Shown here one piece after another: positions 43,530 through 52,508 of a stretch of DNA of 64,000 nt (positions are counted from its first letter, which is position 1; each line of letters begins with the position of its first letter). A program made the position numbers and the translations under genes. Location of the stretch: positions 321,449-385,448 of the forward strand of contig NZ_JABAIL010000002.1 of assembly GCF_012641475.1 (NCBI RefSeq), given 5' to 3'. The notes under the pieces are model-generated. The model saw only the letters and a program-made list of their open reading frames with translations. It was not told the DNA's origin and made no database searches. Source of the DNA: Flammeovirga agarivorans (GTDB taxonomy: Bacteria > Bacteroidota > Bacteroidia > Cytophagales > Flammeovirgaceae).

Positions 43530-46520
43530 TTAGAAACGCGTGATCATCTTTGTCAATGACTTTCTATTTTCTAAGCCAATTTTCTTTCTGATTCTATACC
43601 TTGATGTCTCCAGAGTTCTTACACTAACGTTCATCAAAGTTGCAATCTCTTGATTATCCAAATCCATTCTTAAATAAGCACAGATACGTAATTCTCTCTT
43701 GCTTAAGTCTGGATATTCTTTTGAGAACCTCTCTAAGAAGTTATTGTGTGACTTGTTAAACTGATGTTCAAACTTATCCCAATAATCATGATCTTCAGAT
43801 TCCTTATTGATATCTCTTACCAAACTTCTAATTTTTCTTTGTTCGGCTGTAGACAAACCTTTTGAGATATCTTCTAATTTGGTTCGAATTTGTTGTAAAC
43901 TTTGGTTCTTATGTAAGTGACTGATCGTAATATTCTCTAATTCAGATTTGATACTGGTCAACTCCTGCTCAAGCTTTTCGTTATGCACTTGAATTTTCTC
44001 TCGTTCAGCTCTAATCTTATCGAAAACAAACTGTCTTTTTACATTTATAATCCTTACTCTTTGAACTAGATACAGCAGTAATAAAAACCCTATCAACATT
44101 AAAGCTCTAAACCACAAGCTTTGCCAAAATGGAGTTTTAATAATTAACTCTAAACTCGTCCCTTCTTTGTTCCAAACACCATGGTTATTTGAAGCTATTA
44201 CCTTAAAAGTATACTGCCCTGGATCCAAATTGGTATATGTGGCCATTCTTCGATCTCCCACATAGTTCCACTGTTCATCAAATCCTTCTAATTTATAAGC
44301 GTATTGATTTCTTTCCGTCTCAGAATAATTAATTCCACAATACTTAAAATTGATAACTGATTGATCATGATCTAAAGTAATTAAATCAATTTCAGTTACG
44401 TTTTCTTTTAAATATGATGTTGAGTCTGTTGGGCGTTGCGGCACATTAAAAAGCTCAAAATCTGTCACATAAACTGGAGGTATATTCTGATTTTCTTTTA
44501 GTTCTCGAGGGTCAAAAACTGTAATCCCATCCGTTCCTCCAATACCAATCTCATGATTATCCATTGCGATTACAGCATTGTAATTAAAGGAGTTGTTAGA
44601 GATATAATAGCTTACAATTTTATTCCCATTCAATAAGACTTTGGAGATGTACTTTTTTGTACTTAAAATGATATCACCATTCACATCAGAAGCCAAATTG
44701 AGAATTGGTAAGTCTGGAATTCCATTGGATTTATCAAGCACTTCAAAATGTTTACTTTCAGGCTTATATTTTATTAAACCCGCTGCAGTACCGATCCAAA
44801 TGTGTCGATATTTATCTTCAATAATTGCCTTTACATAATGGAAACTATGATCCTTGTCTAAGAATTCTTGTATTACCGAGAAGTTCCACTGATTACTTTG
44901 AGGATCATAGTAAACAGCCCCACCATCCGTACTGAACCATATTTTACCATAAGAATCTTCCATAATATGGTATACATGTTTCTGAGCATTATTGGTGTAG
45001 TTTAAAGGCAATGCCTTGATGTCTTTTTTGTCAGGATCAAAAGTAGCAATACCTCCACCAAGTGTTCCTAACCAAGTCACACCTCTAGAATCCGTCATGA
45101 TATCCCAAATATGATTACTTGGTATACTACTATTACTATCAGTTCTCTTAATGTTGGACTGCTTCCCTGTTTTATGGTCATATATTCTTAAGCCCTGACT
45201 ATAAGTTCCGACGAGTAAATTGCCATATTTATCTTCTGCAATAGATTTACAAACATCTACCGCATAATCATCTTGAAGCTGACTTCCGTCAATATCATAA
45301 TGATAAAAATGCTGTTCATTTTCTGACATTTTATGCAAGCCACCCCAATCGGTACCCACCCATCTTTGTCCTTTTGAGTCATTGTAAAGTGCCAAAACAG
45401 GTTTATTTGGTAATGCATTATTATCACAAGGAGTGTTTCCTACTAATCTGAAATAGTTTTTCTGAGAGTCGTACTTATCAACCCCTTGTAAATAAATACC
45501 TAACCATATGTTTTTCTGATTATCTCGATATAGTGACCAGATAACATCAGAAGATAAAGATTCGGGTTTTGATTTTTCATTTTTATAGACCTCGAAAGTT
45601 TTCGTCTTCACATCAAATACATTTAGGCCGGCACCGTCTGTAGCTATCCAAACTTTGCCGTCGACCTCTAACATATCTCTGATATTATTACTTGATGGTC
45701 CAGAGTTATCATCACTTGCTAAGTAAGAAGTATGTTCTCCTGTTAAGAGGTTATATTCTGACAATCCGCCATTATTACTTCCAATATATAAAAGCGTATC
45801 TTGATAAATACATAGGTTCTTTTTGTCATTATCTTCCACACTCTCCAACGGAAGATCTGTGTACTCCACCTCAGTAAACTTTTTGGTATTTTTATCATAC
45901 ATCGAGAGTTTTCTATTTCCTGTTGCCAGCCAAACTCTATTCCAACGGTCCTCAACAATATCATATACTGAATTATGGTTGATAGAATTTGTTTCTCCTT
46001 CTTTATGATAATATTTCTTGAACTTACTACGGTCAAAGTTGACGATAGACAACCCATTACTTGATGCAATCCAAATATTATTATCGCTATCCTCTAATAA
46101 ACTATTTACAGAAGTACTTGGAACAATATTTTCTGGATCATGACCGCCTTTTAGGTGTTTAAAAGTTTCAGATTTAGGATCAAAAATACTTAATCCATTA
46201 TTCAATAAACCTATCCATAGTTTTCCAGAATGATCTTGAATTATCGAAGAGATCATATCATCATGAGGTCCAAAATCATTACCTTCTTGATGAATATAGG
46301 TCTTCATTTCATAGCCATCATATCTATTCAGCCCTTTAAAAGTGCCAAACCACATAAAACCTTGATTGTCCTGTATAATAGATGTAACAGTAGAAAAAGT
46401 TAAACCATCTTCTTCAGTAAGATGATCAAATTGCATTATCTGATTTTGTGCAATGACTGTTGAATGGAAGAATAATACCGAGAGAAAAAATAAATAATAG
46501 CTCGTAGTCTTCAATTTCAT
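43530..46520 (-). CDS. Membrane-spanning propeller regulator with Y_Y_Y domain and LuxR-type HTH
   Basis: 996 residues: signal or first helix (1-24), a long periplasmic array of two-component-regulator propeller repeats (about 25-690, repeats of the type IxxDxxGxxWxGT), a Y_Y_Y domain (about 725-790), one membrane helix (about 803-823), a coiled coil (about 830-890), and a C-terminal GerE/LuxR HTH (about 935-996: LSKRELRICAYLRM, NQEIATLMNVSVRTLETSR). There is no histidine kinase or receiver, unlike hybrid two-component systems (HTCS). So one protein appears to bind a glycan outside and DNA inside. It lies within the polysaccharide locus and is the likely local regulator. Confidence 0.88.
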   Translation of the reverse strand: MKLKTTSYYLFFLSVLFFHSTVIAQNQIMQFDHLTEEDGLTFSTVTSIIQDNQGFMWFGTFKGLNRYDGYEMKTYIHQEGNDFGPHDDMISSIIQDHSGKLWIGLLNNGLSIFDPKSETFKHLKGGHDPENIVPSTSVNSLLEDSDNNIWIASSNGLSIVNFDRSKFKKYYHKEGETNSINHNSVYDIVEDRWNRVWLATGNRKLSMYDKNTKKFTEVEYTDLPLESVEDNDKKNLCIYQDTLLYIGSNNGGLSEYNLLTGEHTSYLASDDNSGPSSNNIRDMLEVDGKVWIATDGAGLNVFDVKTKTFEVYKNEKSKPESLSSDVIWSLYRDNQKNIWLGIYLQGVDKYDSQKNYFRLVGNTPCDNNALPNKPVLALYNDSKGQRWVGTDWGGLHKMSENEQHFYHYDIDGSQLQDDYAVDVCKSIAEDKYGNLLVGTYSQGLRIYDHKTGKQSNIKRTDSNSSIPSNHIWDIMTDSRGVTWLGTLGGGIATFDPDKKDIKALPLNYTNNAQKHVYHIMEDSYGKIWFSTDGGAVYYDPQSNQWNFSVIQEFLDKDHSFHYVKAIIEDKYRHIWIGTAAGLIKYKPESKHFEVLDKSNGIPDLPILNLASDVNGDIILSTKKYISKVLLNGNKIVSYYISNNSFNYNAVIAMDNHEIGIGGTDGITVFDPRELKENQNIPPVYVTDFELFNVPQRPTDSTSYLKENVTEIDLITLDHDQSVINFKYCGINYSETERNQYAYKLEGFDEQWNYVGDRRMATYTNLDPGQYTFKVIASNNHGVWNKEGTSLELIIKTPFWQSLWFRALMLIGFLLLLYLVQRVRIINVKRQFVFDKIRAEREKIQVHNEKLEQELTSIKSELENITISHLHKNQSLQQIRTKLEDISKGLSTAEQRKIRSLVRDINKESEDHDYWDKFEHQFNKSHNNFLERFSKEYPDLSKRELRICAYLRMDLDNQEIATLMNVSVRTLETSRYRIRKKIGLENRKSLTKMITRF

Positions 46521-46659
46521 ACTTATATTAATTCAGTTAGTTTAATTACGTCGTTAAAAACTTAAATCCCAATTCTAAAAATATCAATAAAAAACTGCAT
46601 TTCAAATCGAAATAAGAAAGTAGGTTCTCAATTAATTTAAATAACAATTTACAGAATAG

Positions 46660-46689
46660 AAAAAGAGTCGCTCAAAAATGAACGACTCT
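46660..46689 (-). terminator. Terminator after the double-GH5 gene
   Basis: AGAGTCGCTC (46664-46673) pairs with GAACGACTCT (46680-46689) with one wobble; on the minus strand TCTTTTTC follows. Confidence 0.75.
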
Positions 46690-46713
46690 CCAAAAATAAG
46701 ATTTTTTGTACTA

Positions 46714-49700
46714 CTATTGCTTTATGAATCTTACAGATTTCGATGTATTATCTCCTTGTAAACGAATAAAATATACTCCTTTTTGTAAGTGACCAACATC
46801 TAAAGTAAATGATCCTTGATTATCTAATCGATACATCCCTTTTAATTTACCTTCAACAGTAAACACTTCTAACTGAGTAAACTTGTTAGAGATATTTGCT
46901 AAAGTTAATCTACTCGAAGTAGGGTTAGGGTAAGCAACAAGTTCTGCCTCTAAAGATTCTGTAGAAGAACTAATCTGTCTACCATTAGATGATGATGAAA
47001 TTTCAATCCAATTTAGGTTAAATGCACCTGAAGGAAATCCAATTCCAAAATTCTGACTACCTGCATTTAAGTATGCAGAGTGTGAAACTGTTTGCCAGTT
47101 TTGCCATCCACCAGTATTTGGAACATCAACACTCCCGTAAACAGATTGTCCTTCATTACCTTCCAGTTGTACTTTCCCTCCATTCTGAGGTGAAGCAACT
47201 CTATAAGAAATCGTATAGTTTCCTGAAGTAGGAATATTTACATTATGAAAAGCTAACCAATCTCCTGCATCAATCCAACCTACATTTTGTCCACCCTCAG
47301 AACAATTTTCAGTTTGAACACCACCCATAAATGTGAAGTTTTCAGCTTCTAAACGTATTGTTTCTCCAGAAGGAGGAGGACATGTAGTACATGGAGGTGG
47401 AGTTGTTGTACCTAAAATTTCTTTTAGTAATAAACCACTTGTAGTCAAATCACTATCAGACCAACCACCTGTTGTTGATGCCCCAGGATTTAACATTGAA
47501 GCACCTTCCGCTTTATCGTTTACTGACCAGTTACAATGTGAAATTCCATTTGCTTCCATCCAGTCTACCCAAGCCCAAGTTTCATCATAAGCTACTCCGC
47601 CATCACCATTGGCATTCACAGTTCCCCACTCCGTTACAACAAGTGCAATACCTTGTGACATAGCATAATTACCTTTATCTCTTAAGTATTGACCGTGTGT
47701 TCCAGCATAGAAGTGCAAAGTGTAGGCTATGTTATTATCTTGAATAGGATCATTAGCTGCTTGATCTACATCTTGAGACCATGTAGGAGTACCTACAATA
47801 ATTAAGTTATCTGGATCAATCGATCGGATTGCATTTACTACCTGCTGAGCATAAGGCTTAATAGTTCCTGACCAAGACACCTGTAATGGCTCATTGTAAA
47901 TCTCATAGATTACATGGTCATTATTACCATATTTCTGGGCCATTTCTGTGAAGAACTGTACTGCTTCATTAGTATTATTTTCAGCATGATGCGAATGCCA
48001 GTCAATAATCACATACATATCATTGGCAATTGCAGCATCAACAACTGTTTCTACTTTGGCTTTATTGCCTGCTTTATCATCGATATATCCACCTGGATCT
48101 TCTACACCCATTGCAGCTCTTACGATTTTAGAATTAAAATCATTCTTCAATGAAGAAACTACAGAAGCATTATAGAATTTTTCACCACCCCAACCATTGT
48201 TAGACCAGAAGAAACTATTACCACCAAGTGCTACTGATTGACCATTTGCCGCAGCTACCTTATTTCCAGCAACTTGTAATCTACCATATTGAGACACCAC
48301 TCCATTTCCTGTAGGAGGTATATCCTCATTTGTTACCGTAATATTTGCAGTAGCAGTAATTCCATTTTGTGATGCTGTAACTGTATAAGAACCTACTGTC
48401 GAAGCATAAAAAGTTCCATTAGGAGCATTGGATGACCAAGTTGGATTCACACTAATCGCATCGCCACAATTATCTGTACCTGAAGCTGATAATTGAACTT
48501 GATTTCCCACTTTTACTGATGTACTCGAAGGAGAAATTGATAAATTCTGCAACCCATTTGATTGACAAGATGAACTTGACTTGAATTCAATCCAATTTAC
48601 ATTGAAACCTCCGACAATTGCATATAATCCTAGAGCTTGTTCACCTGCTGTAGAAAAAGTCACTTCTTGAGAAATTGTTGTCCAGTTTTGCCATCCACCC
48701 GTAGCATTTACATTATATGTTGCCAGGATATCATTTCCTTCATTTTGATCAAAACGGAATTGGTTTCCTCCTCCATCACTTGCCACGCGAACATCTACGG
48801 TGTATGTACCCGGAGATGGTACATTGATTGTATATTCTAACCAATCACCATCATCAACATAACCAATATTTTCTCCACCTTCTGAAGAGTTTTCTTTTTG
48901 TACTCCTTGCATACGGCAATAGTTCTCTGCTTCTAAAATTCCTGGTAATGTGACAACTGAACAGTTTTGTGTCTCTACTTCTCCATTACCATTACTCCCT
49001 TCACCATTTGAAGAGTAAGATTGCATGATCTCTTTCGCAAATGCTCCTGAAGCAGTTAGGTTAGACCAACCACCTGTAGTTGATGCACCTGGATATAAAG
49101 CTGATGCACCTTCTGATTTATCGTTGATAGACCAGTTACAGTGAGATATACCATTATTTTTCATCCAATCGACCCATGCCCATGTTTCATCGTAGTTTAC
49201 ACCACCATCACCATCTGCATTTACTGAACCCCATTCTGTAACAAATAGTGCTAATCCTCTTGATAAAGCATAGTTTCCTTTATCTCTTAAGAACTGACCA
49301 TGTGATCCTGCATAGAAGTGTAATGTATAAGCAATATTCGGTTGATTAATCGGATCATTTGCTGCATCATCCACATCTTGAGACCATTTTGGAGTACCTA
49401 CAATAATAATATTGTCAGGATCATGCTTACGAATTGCAGAAATAATAGACTCAGCATACGGCTTAATTCCCTGACTCCATGAAGTATACTTTGGCTCATT
49501 AAATACTTCGTACAAAACGTTATCTAAGTGACCGTATTTTTGTGCCATTTCTTCGAAGAAACCATAAGCAGCTGCCCAATCATGTTCATTGGCATAGTGT
49601 GAGTGCCAATCAATAATTACATACATATCATTGGCTACAGCAGCATTTACAATTGTTTCTACTCTTGCTTTGTTACTACCCGGATCGTCGAAATAGCCTC

Positions 49701-49989
49701 CGCCATCTTCAACTCCCATGGCTGCTCTGATGATACCGGCATTCCAATCTTGTTTTACCCAAGATACGACCCCTTCATTATAGAATTTTTCGCCACCCCA
49801 GTTATTATTTGACCAGAATAAGCTTGGTCCAGCAAAACTTACTGATTGACCATTTCTATTAACGACTTTGTTCCCATTTACTTGTAATAGTCCATTAGAA
49901 GAGACTTGTGCTTTTAAAAAAAAGGGTGTGAATATTAGAGAGAGTATTAATAAACACCCGCTAAAAAAAGATAGTTTAGACGTATTCAT
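46714..49989 (-). CDS. Double GH5 endoglucanase with two CBM6 domains and T9SS sorting domain
   Basis: 1091 residues: signal peptide (about 1-28), GH5 domain 1 (about 33-325; Glu165 in FNEPK, Glu252 in TEWGS), CBM6-1 (about 345-470), an Ig-like domain (about 480-555), GH5 domain 2 (about 565-855; Glu700 in YNEP, Glu787 in TEWGT), CBM6-2 (about 880-1005), and a T9SS C-terminal domain (about 1015-1091). Both catalytic domains keep both Glu and resemble GH5_2 cellulases. They are close copies of each other, so the gene arose by internal duplication. Expected activity is endo-beta-1,4-glucanase at the cell surface. Confidence 0.9.
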   Translation of the reverse strand: MNTSKLSFFSGCLLILSLIFTPFFLKAQVSSNGLLQVNGNKVVNRNGQSVSFAGPSLFWSNNNWGGEKFYNEGVVSWVKQDWNAGIIRAAMGVEDGGGYFDDPGSNKARVETIVNAAVANDMYVIIDWHSHYANEHDWAAAYGFFEEMAQKYGHLDNVLYEVFNEPKYTSWSQGIKPYAESIISAIRKHDPDNIIIVGTPKWSQDVDDAANDPINQPNIAYTLHFYAGSHGQFLRDKGNYALSRGLALFVTEWGSVNADGDGGVNYDETWAWVDWMKNNGISHCNWSINDKSEGASALYPGASTTGGWSNLTASGAFAKEIMQSYSSNGEGSNGNGEVETQNCSVVTLPGILEAENYCRMQGVQKENSSEGGENIGYVDDGDWLEYTINVPSPGTYTVDVRVASDGGGNQFRFDQNEGNDILATYNVNATGGWQNWTTISQEVTFSTAGEQALGLYAIVGGFNVNWIEFKSSSSCQSNGLQNLSISPSSTSVKVGNQVQLSASGTDNCGDAISVNPTWSSNAPNGTFYASTVGSYTVTASQNGITATANITVTNEDIPPTGNGVVSQYGRLQVAGNKVAAANGQSVALGGNSFFWSNNGWGGEKFYNASVVSSLKNDFNSKIVRAAMGVEDPGGYIDDKAGNKAKVETVVDAAIANDMYVIIDWHSHHAENNTNEAVQFFTEMAQKYGNNDHVIYEIYNEPLQVSWSGTIKPYAQQVVNAIRSIDPDNLIIVGTPTWSQDVDQAANDPIQDNNIAYTLHFYAGTHGQYLRDKGNYAMSQGIALVVTEWGTVNANGDGGVAYDETWAWVDWMEANGISHCNWSVNDKAEGASMLNPGASTTGGWSDSDLTTSGLLLKEILGTTTPPPCTTCPPPSGETIRLEAENFTFMGGVQTENCSEGGQNVGWIDAGDWLAFHNVNIPTSGNYTISYRVASPQNGGKVQLEGNEGQSVYGSVDVPNTGGWQNWQTVSHSAYLNAGSQNFGIGFPSGAFNLNWIEISSSSNGRQISSSTESLEAELVAYPNPTSSRLTLANISNKFTQLEVFTVEGKLKGMYRLDNQGSFTLDVGHLQKGVYFIRLQGDNTSKSVRFIKQ

Positions 49990-50290
49990 TTAAAAATTAG
50001 TTTTCTTGTTTAAAATTGTGCTATTCTAATATGAGCACTGCGCTGGTCGGATGAGTGATTTCACTCTACTACAAATTATAGTTAGTTTTCTTTGTAGCAA
50101 TTCATTTCTTATGTTTTCATATTTTAAAATTTTGGTGATAAATAAATTATATATAATTCACCATAACTATTGTCTTCAGATATAAAAGAGAGCTCCGAAA
50201 AGAAGTAGTTAGGAATAAATTCAATAATAGTCAGTTGAAGTGTGGACAATCCAACATCAAAAACATTGGATTGTCCAGATAAGATTAAAA
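49990..50290. other. Intergenic region upstream of the double-GH5 gene
   Basis: About 300 bases without a gene. It holds the GH3 3' hairpin (50243-50277), a small dyad GAGTG-ATTT-CACTC (50053-50066), and TACTACAAATTATAG near 50077, which weakly resembles the ATACTACA core of the shared locus element. No full copy of that element is present. Confidence 0.4.
50243..50277 (-). terminator. Stable hairpin just after the GH3 stop
   Basis: Perfect 12-bp arms TGGACAATCCAA (50243-50254) and TTGGATTGTCCA (50266-50277). There is no T run on either strand, so it may protect the 3' end or act as a weak terminator. Confidence 0.5.
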
Positions 50291-52495
50291 TTAATTGACT
50301 TTTTGTCCTACTGTTATTTTGATCTTTTTGATGATATTGTCTGAAGAGTTACCTACATAAACCATGTATTGTCCTTCTTCCAATTTCCATTCTTTATCTT
50401 CTTCAGAATAGTATTTTAAATCATCAATATTGATACTCATTTCTATTTGCTGTGATGCTCCTTTCGCTAAGTGAACTTTTTTGTAAGCTTTAAGTTCTTT
50501 TAAAGCTCTATCCACTTTTGATTTCGGCTTACCTACGTATACTTGTAAGACCTCTGCACCATCAACAGCTCCAGTATTTTTTACATCACAAGTGATGTTG
50601 ATTTGATCATTTGCTGCAAATACTTTTTCATTGGAATTGATATTGTCAATCTCAAATGAAGTATATGAAAGGCCATATCCAAAAGCATATTTTGGGGCGA
50701 TTTTCTTTGTATCATGCCAACGGTAACCTACAAGAATACCGTCTTTATATTCTTGGTTTGTACCATCTCCTGGATAAGAGATTTCACCATAATGATGTGC
50801 AGAGTTATCCTCTAATTTCTTAGGGAAAGTAAATGGTAATTTACCTGATGGATTAACATCACCTGAAATCACATCTGCTAATGCATGACCGCCTTCACTT
50901 CCTAAGTACCATCCCTGCATCACTCCTTTTACGTTTTTCTCCCAATCCATCTCGACCGCGTTACCACTAATCAATACTACTGCGATATTTTCATTCACTT
51001 CTGCAATGGCATTAATTAAGTCTTCCTGCCCAAACGGTAAGTCATAAGCAACTCTATCATCTCCTTCACAATCCTGGTTATGGTTTTTATTTAAACCTCC
51101 GAAGAATAGTACAATATCTGCATCCTTTACTGCTTCTAAAGCGGCATTTTTCAATGAATCTGCATTGTAAGGAGAAGGTAATACTCTACCATATTGAGCA
51201 GCACCTGAAGCATATCCCATAGAGTGTACTACTTCAGCATTTTGGAATCTTTCCTGAATACCTTGTAAAGGTGAAATTTCATATTCTACTTTTAACTCAG
51301 ATGAACCACCACCAATTGTCATCATACGAGTGGCATTCTCTCCAATTACTGCAATTTTAGTTTTCTTGGATGCTTCTACTGGGAAAATATTGTCTTCATT
51401 TTTTAATAAAACTATTCCTTCTCCTGCAACTCTTCTTGCTACATCATGATGAGCATCAGTGTTTACACTACCCCAAGGTCTACCTTCAGCTAATGACGTT
51501 CTAAACATTAAACGTAAAATTCTTCTTACTTTATCATCTAAAACATCTTCGCTCACTTCACCATTTTTTACCATTTCCTTAAAAGCTCCAGCTAAATAGT
51601 AATTCTCATAGTGGTTCTTCTCAGAATAAGTTAATCCATTGGTACCTGTACCCATTTCGATATCCAGTCCGTACTCTGCAGACTGCTTAGTATCATGTGC
51701 TGCTCCCCAATCAGTAATTAAAGCTCCATCAAAAGCCCAATCACCTTTTAATATTCCATTGACTAGAAATTCATTGTGTGAGCAATATTGACCTCTTACT
51801 TGATTATATGCACTCATCATTGACCAAACTTCACCTTCTTCAACTGCAGCTTTAAATGCAGGAAGATAAATTTCATGTAAGGCTCTATCCGATAATTCTA
51901 CATTGATATGGTCTCTCCAATGTTCTTGGTTGTTGGCTACAAAGTGTTTTACACAAGCGGCTACACCATTTGATTGAACACCTTTGATATAAGGAACCAC
52001 CAATTGAGAGGCTAAATATGGATCTTCACCCATATACTCAAAGTTTCTACCGTTCAATGGAGTTCTGTAAATATTTACACCCGGCCCTAACAGTACATCC
52101 TTTTTTCTATATCTTGCTTCTTCCCCTACAGCAACACCGTATTCATAAGATAAATCTTCATTGAATGTTGCTGCTAATGCTGTTAGTGCAGGAAAGGCAG
52201 TAATGGAATCATTCGTCCAATCTGCATACCCCCAATTATCCCAATTAATTTCTGCTCTTACACCATGAGGGCCATCACTCATCCATAACTCAGGGATTCC
52301 CAAACGAGGTACTCCTTTCGAGCTGAATTTTGATTGTGCATGGCACATCGCCACTTTTTCGTCTATTGTAAGTTCTTTAATAATTTCATCAATCTTTTTC
52401 TCCACTTCCTTACTTTCCTGAGCGAAAAGTGAAGTGGTTAATCCGGCCAGTAAGCCACCAACCATTAAAATTCTCTTTATTCTAAAATGTATCAT
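50291..52495 (-). CDS. GH3 beta-glucosidase
   Basis: 734 residues: signal peptide (about 1-25), the GH3 barrel with nucleophile Asp262 (LITDWGAAHD) and substrate-site motifs GPHGVR and KHFVANNQE, the second alpha/beta domain with the acid/base region, and a C-terminal FnIII-like domain (about 640-725). It should release glucose from short beta-gluco-oligosaccharides in the periplasm. The gene starts 13 bases after the GH65 stop, so both are one operon. Confidence 0.92.
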   Translation of the reverse strand: MIHFRIKRILMVGGLLAGLTTSLFAQESKEVEKKIDEIIKELTIDEKVAMCHAQSKFSSKGVPRLGIPELWMSDGPHGVRAEINWDNWGYADWTNDSITAFPALTALAATFNEDLSYEYGVAVGEEARYRKKDVLLGPGVNIYRTPLNGRNFEYMGEDPYLASQLVVPYIKGVQSNGVAACVKHFVANNQEHWRDHINVELSDRALHEIYLPAFKAAVEEGEVWSMMSAYNQVRGQYCSHNEFLVNGILKGDWAFDGALITDWGAAHDTKQSAEYGLDIEMGTGTNGLTYSEKNHYENYYLAGAFKEMVKNGEVSEDVLDDKVRRILRLMFRTSLAEGRPWGSVNTDAHHDVARRVAGEGIVLLKNEDNIFPVEASKKTKIAVIGENATRMMTIGGGSSELKVEYEISPLQGIQERFQNAEVVHSMGYASGAAQYGRVLPSPYNADSLKNAALEAVKDADIVLFFGGLNKNHNQDCEGDDRVAYDLPFGQEDLINAIAEVNENIAVVLISGNAVEMDWEKNVKGVMQGWYLGSEGGHALADVISGDVNPSGKLPFTFPKKLEDNSAHHYGEISYPGDGTNQEYKDGILVGYRWHDTKKIAPKYAFGYGLSYTSFEIDNINSNEKVFAANDQINITCDVKNTGAVDGAEVLQVYVGKPKSKVDRALKELKAYKKVHLAKGASQQIEMSINIDDLKYYSEEDKEWKLEEGQYMVYVGNSSDNIIKKIKITVGQKVN

Positions 52496-52508
52496 ACAAA
52501 ATTGTTAA

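Noticed and set aside
45692-46069. Overlapping ORFs on both strands inside the propeller regulator
   Set aside because: They are shadows in other frames of the repeated propeller coding sequence.
47022-49812. Several plus-strand ORFs opposite the double-GH5 gene
   Set aside because: They are antisense shadows of a well-supported coding frame, with low-complexity or implausible peptides.
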